DNA of 64,000 nt from assembly GCF_014649375.1 (NCBI RefSeq), contig NZ_BMSX01000001.1, forward strand, positions 558,001-622,000, written 5' to 3'. Positions 1 through 9,523 of this stretch are shown here, piece by piece. The stretch comes from Streptomyces aurantiogriseus. Lineage in GTDB: Bacteria > Actinomycetota > Actinomycetes > Streptomycetales > Streptomycetaceae. The notes beneath the pieces were generated by a model. The model saw only the letters and a program-made list of their open reading frames with translations. It was not told the DNA's origin and did not search any database. Within the stretch, counting starts at the first letter, position 1, and every line of letters starts with the position of its first letter. The position numbers and the translations under genes are program-made.

Positions 1-820
1 GCTGGTGGGAGCGGTGCTCCTGATGGAGGTGGCCGGCGTGGGAGGGCCGCGGCTCTTCGCGGTGATACTGCCCGCCCTGCTGTCCAGCGGAGTCGGGGCG
101 GTGGTGTTCACCGGGTTCGGCCGCTGGACCGGTCTGGAGACCGGGAGTCTGCGCATCGGACTGCCCGAGGCGCCGCGGCTCGACGCCGGCGACGTGCTGT
201 GGGTGCTGCTGATGGCGCCCGCCATCGCGCTGTTCATCCACTGCGTCTTCGCGGGCGGGCGGCTCACCGCCGGCTTCGTGGCGTCGCGGACGGTGCGGAA
301 CACCACGCTCTGCGCGCTCGGGACGGCCGGCTGCATCGCCCTCTACACGGTCGCCACCGGCCGTTCGCCGTCCGAGGTCGCCCTGTCCGGCGAGGCTACC
401 CTCGGCCGGCTGGCCTCGGACCCGCATGCCTGGCCGGTGGGCGCCCTCATCGCGGTGCTGGTGTTCAAGTCCCTGGCGTACACGCTCTGCCTGGGCAGTC
501 TGCGCGGCGGACCCGTCTTCCCCACGCTGTTCCTGGGCGGGGCGGTCGGCGCCCTGCTGGCGCCGCTGCCCGGCTTCGGTCTGGTGCCGGCCATGGCGGC
601 CGGGATGGCGGCGTCGGCGGCCGCGGCCCTGCGGCTGCCCGTCAGCAGCGTGGTGCTGGTCGTCCTGGTGCTGGGCAACGTGGAGACGGTTCCGGTGGTG
701 GTGCTGGCGGCGGTCGTGTCCTTCGTCCTGACCGAACTGCTGCCGCAGGGCCCGCCGATCCCCGCGTTCAGCGAGCCGCCAGCCGGTCGAGCGCCTCGTC
801 GAGCGTCGTCGCGGCCATGA
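1..820 (+). CDS. ClC-family chloride channel or exchanger, 3' part
   Basis: Membrane anion channel or H+/Cl- exchanger of the ClC family. Its start lies left of the window and about 272 residues are visible. Nearly all of it is hydrophobic helix. The segment RGGPVFPTLFLGGAVG near residue 165 fits the ClC selectivity motif GGxFxP, followed by an Ala-rich helix and a Val-rich helix as in the family's C-terminal half. No CBS domain pair follows, so this is the short bacterial form. The last 53 bases overlap the 3' end of the opposite-strand glucosidase gene, so the two transcripts converge. The family call is firm; channel versus exchanger cannot be decided because the gating-glutamate region is not in the window. 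Confidence 0.8.
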   Translation, partial: LVGAVLLMEVAGVGGPRLFAVILPALLSSGVGAVVFTGFGRWTGLETGSLRIGLPEAPRLDAGDVLWVLLMAPAIALFIHCVFAGGRLTAGFVASRTVRNTTLCALGTAGCIALYTVATGRSPSEVALSGEATLGRLASDPHAWPVGALIAVLVFKSLAYTLCLGSLRGGPVFPTLFLGGAVGALLAPLPGFGLVPAMAAGMAASAAAALRLPVSSVVLVVLVLGNVETVPVVVLAAVVSFVLTELLPQGPPIPAFSEPPAGRAPRRASSRP

Positions 821-2591
821 TGAGCGACAGGTGGGTGAAGGCCTGCGGGAAGTTGCCCAGTTGCTCGCCGCTGGGGCCGATCTCCTCGGCGAACAGCCCG
901 ACATGGTTGGCGTATGTGTGCATCTTCTCGAAGGTGTAGCGGGCCTGGGGGAGCCGGCCGGCCCGGGCGAGAGCGTCGACGTACAGGAACGTGCAGAGGC
1001 TGAACGTGCCCTCCGAGCCCCGCAGTCCGTCGGGGGAGGCCGCGGGGTCGTAGCGGTAGACCAGGCTGTCGGAGACGAGGCGGTGGTCCATGGCGTCGAG
1101 GGTGGACAGCCAGCCCGGGCTCCGCGGGGCGATGAAACCCACCCGGGGCGCGAGCAGGAGCGAGGCGTCCAGGACGTCGGCGCCGTAGTGCTGCACCAGT
1201 GCCTGTTCCTTCTGGCTCCAGCCGCGCTCCATGACCTCCTCCAGGATCGTGTCGCGGGCCCGCGTCCAGCGCTGGGTGTCGGCCGGCCGTCTGAACTCCT
1301 CGGCGAGTTTCAGGCAGTTGTCGAAGGCGGCCCAGCACATCACCCGGCTGTAGGTGAAGTCCTTCCGGCCGCCGCGGGTCTCCCAGATGCCCTCGTCCGG
1401 CCGGTCCCAGTGGTCCGCGAGCCAGTCCATCAGGCGCGCGAGTCCCTTCCAGCCGTGGTAGCCCACCTGCTGGCCGATCTCCTCGACGCCCTCGGACATG
1501 GCGTACAGGGCCTCGCCGTAGATGTCGAGCTGCAGCTGGTCGGCGGCGGCGTTGCCGGCCCGCACGGGGCTGGAACCGCGGTAGCCCTCGAAGTGGCCGA
1601 GGATCTCCTCCGTCAGACGGGGATCCCCGTCCACCCGGTACATGATCTGCAGCGGCTCCCCGTCCGCGCCCTCACGGTCCCGCAGTCGCTCTCCGATCCA
1701 GTGGATGAACTGGCCGGCCTCCTCGACGAATCCCAGGTCGAGCAGCGCCCGCACCGACAGCGAGCCGTCCCGCACCCATGTGTACCGGTAGTCCCAGTTG
1801 CGCTCGCCGCCGACCTGCTCGGGCAGCCCCATCGTCGCCGCGGCGACCGGGGCGCCGGTCGGGGCGTAGGTGAGCAGTTTCAGGGTGATGGCCGAGCGGT
1901 TCACCATGTCCGGCCAGCGGCCGCGGTACCGGGAGGTGCGCACCCAGCCCTGCCAGAAGTCGATGTTGTCCCACAGCTCCTCGGTGATCGTGTCCACGGT
2001 CGGCGGCGGCGGTGGTGCACCGTCCGGCTCGCACACGGTGAACACGGCGGCGGCCGCCTGACCCGCCTCCAGCGTGACCGAGCCCCGGGCGTCCCGTCCG
2101 TCCCGCTCCAGCGGGAAGGTGGTCTGCAGGTATGCGGTGGTCCCCGGAGCCCGGAAGGTGGCGGTCCGGTCGGTCACCTCGAGGGTGTGGTCGGCCCGGG
2201 CGTAGTCGAAGCGCGGACGGCAGTCCAGGGCGAAGCGCACGGTGCCGCGCACCGTCCGTACGACGCGTACCACCGTGTGCCGGTCGGACGGTGTCCGTGA
2301 CCGGATGACCGGCATGTGGTCGATGACCTCACCGACCCCGTCGGGAGACATGAAGCGGGTCACGACGCCGGCCGTGTCGGGGTAGTAGAGCTGTCGGCGC
2401 GTCACCTCGGAGGAGCTGGGCGCGAACCGGAAGTGCCCGCCGTCGGCGTGGTCCAGCAGGGACGCGAAGATGCTCGGCGAGTCGAATCGCGGTGCCGCGA
2501 ACCAGTCGATCACCCCTTCGGAGGTCACCAGGGCGGCGGTCTGCAGGTCCCCGATCAGTCCGTGGTCGGCGATGGGCGGGTAGCGATCCAT
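768..2591 (-). CDS. glycoside hydrolase family 15 protein (glucoamylase/trehalase-like)
   Basis: A 607-residue GH15 enzyme, usual length for the family, which inverts alpha-glucosidic bonds (glucoamylase, or trehalase in actinobacteria). The N-terminus DRYPPIADHGLIGDLQTAAL matches cytosolic GH15 proteins and there is no signal peptide. NWDYRYTWVRDGS near residue 267 is the substrate-binding motif, and DEGIWETRGG near residue 402 carries a likely catalytic Glu. The start has a good ribosome site (GAAGGAG, 6-7 nt spacing). It begins 11 bp after the DUF2252 stop, so the two are probably one operon. With stress-type neighbours, a role in trehalose or glycogen turnover is an inference. The exact substrate is unknown. 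Confidence 0.88.
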   Translation of the reverse strand: MDRYPPIADHGLIGDLQTAALVTSEGVIDWFAAPRFDSPSIFASLLDHADGGHFRFAPSSSEVTRRQLYYPDTAGVVTRFMSPDGVGEVIDHMPVIRSRTPSDRHTVVRVVRTVRGTVRFALDCRPRFDYARADHTLEVTDRTATFRAPGTTAYLQTTFPLERDGRDARGSVTLEAGQAAAAVFTVCEPDGAPPPPPTVDTITEELWDNIDFWQGWVRTSRYRGRWPDMVNRSAITLKLLTYAPTGAPVAAATMGLPEQVGGERNWDYRYTWVRDGSLSVRALLDLGFVEEAGQFIHWIGERLRDREGADGEPLQIMYRVDGDPRLTEEILGHFEGYRGSSPVRAGNAAADQLQLDIYGEALYAMSEGVEEIGQQVGYHGWKGLARLMDWLADHWDRPDEGIWETRGGRKDFTYSRVMCWAAFDNCLKLAEEFRRPADTQRWTRARDTILEEVMERGWSQKEQALVQHYGADVLDASLLLAPRVGFIAPRSPGWLSTLDAMDHRLVSDSLVYRYDPAASPDGLRGSEGTFSLCTFLYVDALARAGRLPQARYTFEKMHTYANHVGLFAEEIGPSGEQLGNFPQAFTHLSLIMAATTLDEALDRLAAR

Positions 2592-2602
2592 GGCAGTCTC
2601 CT

Positions 2603-4024
2603 TCAGGCCGCTTCAGCGGGCACCCGTCCCGACCGGATGGCGTCGACCAAGGCCTGGTGGTCCTTCTCGTTCTGGTCCGCGTACCGCTCGGCGAAGCCCG
2701 CCAGCGCGCGGTCGAAGACGTCGCCGCCGCCGAGGTACGCGGCGATCGCGATCCGGTCGCCGGACCTGGCGTGAGCGCGGGCCAGCGTGGCGCCGCACAG
2801 CTGACCGAAGAGCGTCATTCGTTTCGGTGACATGTTTTCGGCCACGGCGATGCCCTTCCAGTCCCGCAGTTGGCGCACGTAGAAGTCCCGGCGCCGTCCG
2901 TCGATGCCCTGGACGCGTTCCCAGCCCAGGAAGATGTCGCTGGTGGCCTGCATCAACCGCTGGCCGGAGACGACGCGTTCACCCTGGGTGCGGTAGGTGC
3001 CGCCGCCGGCGTAGGGCGCCAGCACCGACTCCTCGGCCTCTTTGGCCTGCAGGAACAGGGGATCCTCGTCGTCCCTGCCGAGCAACAGCACGATCCAGCA
3101 GCGGGTGCCCACGCTGCCCACTCCCACGACCTTGCGGGCGATGTCGGCGACGCGGTAACTCTCCAGCAGGAACCGCCGGTCGAGCTGCAGGGTCCGGCCG
3201 TAGCGCTCGATCAGCCGTCTGATCTCCTTCTCCTGCGAGCCGCGCCGGTCCTGCGGAAGCAGATCCGCCAGCCGCACCAGGAGCGGTGGATCGGAGGCGA
3301 TCAGGCGCTCTCCGCCGACGACATGGGTGAGTTTGTCGAAAGCCTGCAGCGTGTCGTGCGCGCGGGCCCGCTCCCGGGTCCGTTCCCAGCGCTCGCGGAT
3401 CCTGGCGCCGAGCTCCGGCGCGAACTGCTGCTGCAGTTCGTCCGCTTCGAAGCGGGTGTACCAGACGTCGAGATTGCCCATCCCCGCGAAGCCGCGCATC
3501 CGCTCGCGGTACGACCGTACGGCCGCGCGCACCACCGACGCCCGCTCCTTGTCGCTGAAGCCGTTCGCCCGGCCCGCGATGACCAGGCTGGCCGACAGCC
3601 GCTTGACGTCCCACTCCCACGGGCCCGGCAGGGTCTCGTCGAAGTCGTTGATGTCGAACATCAGGCGGCGTTCCGGCGAGGCCAGCAACCGGAAGTTCAG
3701 CATGTGCGCGTCGCCGCACAACTGCGCCCTGATGCCGCTGCGCGGGGTGTCGGCGAGGTCCGCGGCCATGACGGCGGCGGCTCCGCGGTAGAAGCGGAAC
3801 GGTGAGGAGCTCATCCTGCCGTAGCGGATCGGTACGAGTTCCGGGACCCGTCTCGCCGACTGGGTCTCGATGACGTCCACCGGGTCGGTGCGCCCCGGCG
3901 GGGGTGTGAACTCGGCGTGCGCGGAGCGGGGAGCGGTGGAGCGGGCGGCCCTGCCGAGCGCGGCCCGCTCCTTCGGAGTGCGGTGCCGCACGTCGTGGCC
4001 GGTGGGGTTGCCGGTCTCGCTCAT
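2603..4024 (-). CDS. DUF2252 family protein
   Basis: A 473-residue DUF2252 protein, a family with a kinase-like (aminoglycoside phosphotransferase-related) fold and no firmly assigned reaction. Visible motifs are RYGRMSSSPFRFYRGAA near residue 67, CGDAHMLNF near residue 105 (counterpart of the catalytic-loop GDxHxxN) and DINDFDE near residue 125 (metal-binding Asp). The C-terminal YADQNEKDHQALVDAI is also typical. GGAG lies 8 nt before the ATG. It is followed after 11 bp by the GH15 gene. In Streptomyces such genes often sit in stress-induced clusters; that link here is inference. Confidence 0.85.
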   Translation of the reverse strand: MSETGNPTGHDVRHRTPKERAALGRAARSTAPRSAHAEFTPPPGRTDPVDVIETQSARRVPELVPIRYGRMSSSPFRFYRGAAAVMAADLADTPRSGIRAQLCGDAHMLNFRLLASPERRLMFDINDFDETLPGPWEWDVKRLSASLVIAGRANGFSDKERASVVRAAVRSYRERMRGFAGMGNLDVWYTRFEADELQQQFAPELGARIRERWERTRERARAHDTLQAFDKLTHVVGGERLIASDPPLLVRLADLLPQDRRGSQEKEIRRLIERYGRTLQLDRRFLLESYRVADIARKVVGVGSVGTRCWIVLLLGRDDEDPLFLQAKEAEESVLAPYAGGGTYRTQGERVVSGQRLMQATSDIFLGWERVQGIDGRRRDFYVRQLRDWKGIAVAENMSPKRMTLFGQLCGATLARAHARSGDRIAIAAYLGGGDVFDRALAGFAERYADQNEKDHQALVDAIRSGRVPAEAA

Positions 4025-4180
4025 CGCGGACGCTCCACGAGGGGCTCGCCCGGTTCCCTGGACATGGCCGTCAGCGTCAGGTCGGTGTGCCGCACCATCA
4101 CGGCGTGAGGTCGCGCGTCGCTCATGCCGGCCGCCGTTCTCGGAGCACGCTCCGGTCCTGCCGGGTGAAGTGGTCGACTG

Positions 4181-5122
4181 CTATCCGCCCACCAACGTAT
4201 CGCCGGACACCGCACCCGGCGACTCGGGCGTTCCCAGACGCCGGGCGACCGCGGGTTCGCGTGCGACGACCGCGCCGGCGGTGACGCAGAGCGCCACGAC
4301 CACGCACAACGCGATCAGCCACGACAGCAGGGTGAAGACCGCGCCCAGCGAACCGTACCTGTCGAGGCTGTGGTTGAGCGCCCTGGGCACGTACAGGTGC
4401 GCGGCCGAGGTGAGGACGCTCAGGGCCGTTCCCGTCAGGAGGGCGCCCGGCAGCAGCGGCGCCCACGGCATCCGACCGGTCAGCAGCAGATACTGCGTCC
4501 ACCACCACATACCGACCTCGGCGACCAGCAGAAGCGGCACGCCCAGCCACAGTCCGAGGCCGAAGCCGTCCCGCAGGGGCCCCTGCAGCCCGATCATGAC
4601 CAGCCACGCGGCGAGCCAGGCGACCCAGCGCCACGCGGCCACCCTCGCACCCGCTCTCGGCAGTCTCCAGGCGCGCTCGCAGAGCCGTTGCATGGCACGG
4701 CTGCACGCGGTGGCCGAGAGCAGCACCATCAGTGCGCCGACGACACCGGTGGTCTGGCTCAGTTCGGAGCTGTCCTCCTGGAAGACCTTCTCCCACTGGT
4801 CCTCGGCGCTTCCCGTCAGTCCGAAGACCTCGCTCACGGACCTGAGGAACTGGTCGCGCAGCGCCTGCGGGGCGACGGAGGCCACCACGAAGAGCAGCGG
4901 TACGGCCGTGAGGAACGTCTGGGCGGCCAGCCGCGTCGCGGAGTCCAGCACGTTCACCGAGACCAGGTGGGACACGAGACGCGTGATCACCGGGAACCGT
5001 GTCCCGGCCCGGGCGCGCAGCCCGCGCAGCCGGGACCGGGCCGAGGCCGGCCGCCCGCGCCGCCGTTCCCGGCGTGGACGCGGATCCGGGCGGTCCCGTC
5101 CGGATCCTGTGCTTGGCTGCAT
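4181..5122 (-). CDS. YihY/BrkB-like integral membrane protein
   Basis: A 313-residue membrane protein of the YihY/UPF0761 type, once called ribonuclease BN. After a basic N-terminal tail (residues 1-40, many Arg), the segment VNVLDSATRLAAQTFLTAVPLLFVVASVAP is the family's first membrane segment. About six membrane segments follow, the last near LLSWLIALCVVVALCVTAGAVVA. Function in the family is not settled; transport or flipping of a lipid or solute has been suggested. Flanks of about 120-155 bp separate it from both neighbours, so it may have its own promoter. Confidence 0.75.
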   Translation of the reverse strand: MQPSTGSGRDRPDPRPRRERRRGRPASARSRLRGLRARAGTRFPVITRLVSHLVSVNVLDSATRLAAQTFLTAVPLLFVVASVAPQALRDQFLRSVSEVFGLTGSAEDQWEKVFQEDSSELSQTTGVVGALMVLLSATACSRAMQRLCERAWRLPRAGARVAAWRWVAWLAAWLVMIGLQGPLRDGFGLGLWLGVPLLLVAEVGMWWWTQYLLLTGRMPWAPLLPGALLTGTALSVLTSAAHLYVPRALNHSLDRYGSLGAVFTLLSWLIALCVVVALCVTAGAVVAREPAVARRLGTPESPGAVSGDTLVGG

Positions 5123-5246
5123 GCTGCCAGCCTGCCGTCGCGGTGACCTCGCGGCCCGTGGTGCGCGCGGGGCGGGGACCGTACGGGTGACGGCGCGACC
5201 GGGCCGGCGCCCGCGGGCGTGGACGGTGCGTGGGCTTGAGAGGGCG

Positions 5247-6584
5247 TCAGGCCGCGGGTGCGTCCAGGAACTCGCGGATCGCGAAGGCCACCAGCACGAT
5301 CACCGCCGTCCAGATCACGACCATCGTGGTCGGATAACTCCAGGTGAACAGGACGATCGCGGCCACCACGAGGATCGCCGCCCCGATCCACCGCTTGAAG
5401 CGGTGCACGAACCGGCCCACTGCGCCCAGCCGCAGCCCCGCCGAGGCGGCCACGTCCCGCCCCGCGCCGATGCCCCTGCCACAGAAGTGGCGGGTGAACA
5501 CGGCGACTCGGGACGGGCCGACGAGGTAGGCCCCGAGGGCGGTGACCAGGGCCAGCGCTCCGACAGCCCGCACACCGGAGCGCAGGAACCTCACCAGCGC
5601 GTCGTAGACGGAGCCCGCGGCGTCCGTGTTCGTCCCCGGCGGCAGATGGTCGATGTACACCGCGCGGAAGACGGTGAGGCACACCCCCAGGACCACCATG
5701 GCGGCGAACACCCCGAGCGCGGCCCCGATCAGCGCCCGCCGGCGATGGGAGGCCAGGAACACGCCCGCGGCGGCGATCAGCACCGCGAGGGCGGGCAGCC
5801 AGTTGCCGAGGATCTGCAGGACCCTCAGATACGACTTGATCTCTCCGATGTCCTTCCCCTCGATCACGACGAAGTCCGTGTGCACCTCCGGGATCTTCGC
5901 GGCCGCCCCGAATCCCGCACCGACCAGCCGGTCCTTCACCTGGGCCACGATGGGCCCGACGTCGATGGCGACCTGATCGTTCTTCAGCGTCACCGCGGTG
6001 TCGGACGTGCCCGTGAGCGCCTTCTCCACGGCGTCGTGGGCGCGGCGGTTGGCGTTCGTCCAGGCCTTCTCGAAGGCGCTGCTGGAGACCACCCGCATCA
6101 CGGTCGCGCTCACCAGCTCCTTCAGACCGCTCGTGAGGGGGCCGCTCAGGTCGCCGATGAGACTCGCCACCCTGGGCGGTACGCCCTCCTGCGACGCCGC
6201 CTTGCTCAACTCCGCGACCAGGGCGTCCACGTCGATGTGCTGGAGCACCGCGTCGGTGACCCGGTTCGTGACCGCCTGCTGGACGTCGGGATCGGAGGCC
6301 AGCGGCGCCACGGTCGCGACGTAACGGTCGGTGTCACGGACGATGCTGTTCGCCCAGACCGCGACCACGGCGAGCAGCGCCAGCAGGGACGCCAGGATGA
6401 TCAGCAGGACCGAACCCAGCGACCGGAGCCGGTGCCTCGGCGCGTGCCGGGCGCTCTCCAACTCGCTCACCCGGTGCCGCAGTTCGTCCAGTTCGCCGCT
6501 GTTGTGCCGCGAGGGGCGCTGCTCGCCGGAAGGAGCCGCAGGAGGGCGCTCCGGTTCGGGTGGGGGCGTGTCGCTGCTCGTCAT
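5247..6584 (-). CDS. integral membrane protein with large extracytoplasmic domain
   Basis: A 445-residue protein that I do not assign to a named family. The start is taken at the ATG followed by SSDTPPPEPERPP, with GAAGG 4 nt upstream; a longer frame exists but looks non-coding. The N-terminal 45 residues are Pro/Glu-rich and a short heptad-like stretch (DELRHRVSELESAR) follows. Membrane segment 1 is LLIILASLLALLAVVAVWAN near residue 60. Next comes a 220-residue soluble domain (DRYVATVAPLASDPDVQQAVTN and after), then about four more helices to the C-terminus. This topology, with a large loop after helix 1, is common in uncharacterised Streptomyces envelope proteins. Confidence 0.75.
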   Translation of the reverse strand: MTSSDTPPPEPERPPAAPSGEQRPSRHNSGELDELRHRVSELESARHAPRHRLRSLGSVLLIILASLLALLAVVAVWANSIVRDTDRYVATVAPLASDPDVQQAVTNRVTDAVLQHIDVDALVAELSKAASQEGVPPRVASLIGDLSGPLTSGLKELVSATVMRVVSSSAFEKAWTNANRRAHDAVEKALTGTSDTAVTLKNDQVAIDVGPIVAQVKDRLVGAGFGAAAKIPEVHTDFVVIEGKDIGEIKSYLRVLQILGNWLPALAVLIAAAGVFLASHRRRALIGAALGVFAAMVVLGVCLTVFRAVYIDHLPPGTNTDAAGSVYDALVRFLRSGVRAVGALALVTALGAYLVGPSRVAVFTRHFCGRGIGAGRDVAASAGLRLGAVGRFVHRFKRWIGAAILVVAAIVLFTWSYPTTMVVIWTAVIVLVAFAIREFLDAPAA

Positions 6585-6772
6585 GCCTTCGAGCAGATCC
6601 CGGCGGGGGCCGTCGAGCGAGACGGGAGGGGCCGACGGGGTGACGCTCCGTACCGGGTGCGACGACCGGTGTCCGGTGATGCAATGGCAGGGAAGGGGCC
6701 CACGAGCACCAGAGGTGACGCCGTGAGCGAGCAGTTCGACGAGTAGGCGTCCCGAGCATGCCTGCCCCGCAC

Positions 6773-7141
6773 TCAGCCGCCACCGCCGATGACGCGGTAG
6801 CTCAGCCACGGGGACTGGCCGGGGGTGTGGGCGACGGACAACTGCGTGCCCAGGTAGAAGCTCTCGCCGCCGATCCGGCCGCTCTGGTTCTCACCGGCCG
6901 ACGTCAGCACACAGCGCTCGTTGGCGTAGAGCCGGATGTCGTCGACCGTGTGGTTGGTCACGTGACGGGCGCCGCCCGGCAGGCGATGGCACTTGTCGTC
7001 GGCCGGGCTCTGGATCGTCACCTCCTTGTCGGCCGGTGTCGTGTAGACGATCGTGCCCGTGGCGGAGCCCGAGCAGCCCGCCGCGGCGAGCAGGAGGACG
7101 ACGGCTCCGGCCCGGCGGCCGGTGGGGCGACGACAGATCAT
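6773..7141 (-). CDS. small putative lipoprotein
   Basis: A 122-residue exported protein. The chosen ATG gives MICRRPTGRRAG, then a hydrophobic stretch ending in the lipobox LLLAAAGC, so Cys near residue 23 should be lipidated. The mature part (GSATGTIVYTTPADKEVTI and on) has a second pair of Cys (DKCHRL and NERCVL) that could form a disulfide. No known domain is recognised. An upstream GTG would add 20 residues, but the ATG has GAGGA about 10 nt before it and gives a normal signal peptide. Confidence 0.65.
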   Translation of the reverse strand: MICRRPTGRRAGAVVLLLAAAGCSGSATGTIVYTTPADKEVTIQSPADDKCHRLPGGARHVTNHTVDDIRLYANERCVLTSAGENQSGRIGGESFYLGTQLSVAHTPGQSPWLSYRVIGGGG

Positions 7142-7269
7142 GGCGACGAGTCCTCGTCTGTGCGGGAGGTCAGCGGGAGGTGTGCGGCCTCTTCGGCTCA
7201 CGCTGCCGTGACGATCGGTTCACGTCATCTGATGCGGGACCAGTCGGCTGAATTCCGGACGGAACCGCG

Positions 7270-9018
7270 GTGACGACCGACCAGGTACTCAGGGGCGTCG
7301 CTCTGATCGTCGTCCTGGCGGTGGGCTCACAGGTGCTGGCGAGCCGGCTGCGGATCCCGGCGCTGGTCGTCCTGCTGCCGGTCGGTTTCACCGCCGGCGC
7401 CCTGACGGACGACGTCAACCCCGAGCGGCTGCTGGGCAGCGCCTTCTCGCCGCTGGTCTCGCTGGCCGTCGCCGTCATCCTGTACGACGCGGGGCTGGGA
7501 CTCGATCTGCGCCGGTTCGCCGCCCGCACCCGGCAGGTCGTGGTGCGGCTGCTGTGGTTCGGTGTGCTCGTCACCTGGCTGTCGGCGGCGCTCGTCGCCG
7601 CTCCCCTGCTCGGGATGTCCGGGAGCGCGGCGGTGATGTTCGGCGCGATCGTGATCGTCTCCGGGCCGACGGTCGTGGCCCCGCTGCTCCGGTTCGTACG
7701 CCCCACGGACCGCGTGCAACGGATCCTCGTCTGGGAGGGGTCCCTGATCGACCCGTTGGGCGGCATCCTGGGCGCGCTGGTCTTCCACGCGGTGGTGACC
7801 GACGGCCGCCACGGCCTCGGCAGCCAGCTCCTGGCCTTCCTCGCCAGCGCGGCGGTCGGCGTGGTGGGGGGCGTCGTCGGGGGCGCCGTACTCTTCCTGC
7901 TGCTGCACAGGCTCCAGCTGGGCGAGGTGCTGAGTACGACGGTGCAGCTGGCGGCGGTGGTCGGCGTCGCCGCCGCCTGCGACGTCCACCGCGACGACAC
8001 CGGGCTCATCGCGGCCGTCCTGATGGGGCTGGCTGTGGCCAACCTGCCCGGCGCCGACGTCCCCGCCCGCAAGCCCTTCTTCGAAACCCTCGTCCATCTG
8101 GTCATCGGGCTGCTGTTCGTCTCCATCTCCGCCACCGTCACCCCGCACTCGCTGCTGCACGTCGCGCTGCCGACGCTCGGGATCGTCGCCGTCCTCGTCC
8201 TGGTGACCAGACCCGTGGCGGCGCTGGTGGCGTCCCTGCGGACGGATCTGACGCGGGGGGAGCGGGGCTTCCTGGGGTGGATGGCGCCCCGCGGCATCGT
8301 GGCCGCGTCCACCGCCTCGACCTTCTCGCCGTCGCTCGCCGACGAGGGCGTCGGCGGCGCCTCGAAGATCCTGCCCGCCACGTTCGTGGTGATCGTCGCG
8401 ACGGTCACGCTGTACGGGCTGACCGCCGCGCCCATGGCGCGACGCCTGCACGTGGTGCGCTCGGCACGCTCCCGGCCCCTGCTGGTGGGCGGCGCTCCAT
8501 GGGTGGTCGATCTGGGGCAGGCGCTGCGGTCGGTGGGGCTGGAAGCTGTCCTGTGGGCAGGCCGTGAGGAGGAGCGGGAGAGGATCACCGCCGCCGGCCT
8601 CGGACTCGCCCGCGGAGAACTGTTCGCGGCGGCCACCGGGGCCGGTGCGGAGCTGGAAGGCCTCACCGGGGTCCTGCTGCTCACCGAGGAGGACGACTTC
8701 AACGCCCTGGCCTCGACGAATCTGGAGGGCAGCTTCGAGGGAACGGTCCACCGCCTGGGACCGCCCCAGGACAGCGAGGGCGTCTTCGCCCCCTACCTGG
8801 GCGGCGAGGTGCTCTTCGGCACGGCACTGACCGGGGCCGAGCTGGCGCACCGCTACGACCGGGGCGCCCGCGTCCGGACGCACCGAGTGGCGGGCCCTCT
8901 CCCCGACGGCACCGAGCTGCTCTTCCTGGTGCGGGGCGGCGGCCGGCTGCTCCCGGTCACCCGGACGAGCGCTCCGACGCCGCAGGAGGGGGACATGGCG
9001 GTGGTGTTGGAGGGGTGA
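7270..9018 (+). CDS. cation:proton antiporter (CPA1-type)
   Basis: A 582-residue Na+(K+)/H+ antiporter. Residues 1-395 form about 12 membrane helices, with VILYDAGLGLDLRRF near residue 80 (the family's Asp-bearing helix 3), IVIVSGPTVVAPLLRF near 130, and HLVIGLLFVSISATVT near 280. After GFLGWMAPRGIVAAST near residue 340, the C-terminal 185 residues are soluble and begin with a Rossmann-like RPLLVGGAPWVVDLGQAL, resembling a KTN/RCK regulatory domain without an obvious complete GxGxxG. GTG start; the ribosome site is weak. It converges with cydB across a 505-bp gap holding a strong palindrome. Confidence 0.85.
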   Translation: MTTDQVLRGVALIVVLAVGSQVLASRLRIPALVVLLPVGFTAGALTDDVNPERLLGSAFSPLVSLAVAVILYDAGLGLDLRRFAARTRQVVVRLLWFGVLVTWLSAALVAAPLLGMSGSAAVMFGAIVIVSGPTVVAPLLRFVRPTDRVQRILVWEGSLIDPLGGILGALVFHAVVTDGRHGLGSQLLAFLASAAVGVVGGVVGGAVLFLLLHRLQLGEVLSTTVQLAAVVGVAAACDVHRDDTGLIAAVLMGLAVANLPGADVPARKPFFETLVHLVIGLLFVSISATVTPHSLLHVALPTLGIVAVLVLVTRPVAALVASLRTDLTRGERGFLGWMAPRGIVAASTASTFSPSLADEGVGGASKILPATFVVIVATVTLYGLTAAPMARRLHVVRSARSRPLLVGGAPWVVDLGQALRSVGLEAVLWAGREEERERITAAGLGLARGELFAAATGAGAELEGLTGVLLLTEEDDFNALASTNLEGSFEGTVHRLGPPQDSEGVFAPYLGGEVLFGTALTGAELAHRYDRGARVRTHRVAGPLPDGTELLFLVRGGGRLLPVTRTSAPTPQEGDMAVVLEG

Positions 9019-9523
9019 CGACTCGGCGCGCGAGAAAGCGCGAGAAAGGGTGACCCGGAGGTTTTCCGGGCGCCGATGGTGCCGCCCCGCTCGCCGCTCC
9101 GGCCGCTTCAGCCGTTCCGGTCGCTCGCCGCTCCGGCCGTTGCAGCTGTTCCGGCCCCTCCTGCCGTTCCGGCCGTTGCAGCTGTTCCGGCCGTTCCGGC
9201 CGTTCCAGCCGCTTCGGCCGTTCCAGTCGCTAAGCCGCTCCCAGGCCGTCGACCCGCGAGTCGACCGGCCCGGCGGGTGTGAAGTGCCCCGCCGCCGCGC
9301 CGACGACGCGACCCTGGGCGAGGTCCCGGTCCACGGCCGGGCCCCGGCACCGGACCTCGCTCGCACCGGACCTCGCTCGCACCGGACCGCACTTAGTCAC
9401 GGCAGCGGCGCTCGAGCGCAGAGCAGGCGCACGGCCAACCTCTGGCCGGCCTCGGCCGGCCCGCGGGCCGGCCGAGGATCGGCGGGAGTGCACGGCGGGC
9501 GGCGATTCGCCCGGGGCGCCGCG
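9019..9523. repeat. gene-less convergent gap with GC-rich imperfect repeats
   Basis: No convincing gene. Bases 9095-9240 are built from variants of CCGTTCCGGCC with interspersed GTTGCAGCTG; a 25-bp word is repeated perfectly at 9132-9156 and 9168-9192 (36-bp period). Frames through it encode only Ala/Val/Pro or Asn/Gly/Arg repeats, which argues against coding. Bases 9240-9440 show nothing further to me. Confidence 0.6.
9450..9477. terminator. 28-bp perfect palindrome between convergent genes
   Basis: Bases 9450-9477 form a perfect 28-bp palindrome centred on GGCCCGCGGGCC with outer arms CCTCGGCCGG. It lies 46 bp past the cydB stop and downstream of the antiporter, in the right place for a bidirectional terminator. 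There is no T-run, which is common in Streptomyces. Confidence 0.6.

Noticed and set aside
3870..6746. Very long plus-strand open frame (958 codons)
   Set aside because: It is antisense to the DUF2252, YihY-like and membrane protein genes and encodes Arg/Pro/His-rich sequence without any motif; long antisense frames are expected at this GC content.
7327..9366. Long minus-strand frames over the antiporter
   Set aside because: Antisense to a well-supported transporter; composition is repetitive and charged, with no ribosome site or domain.
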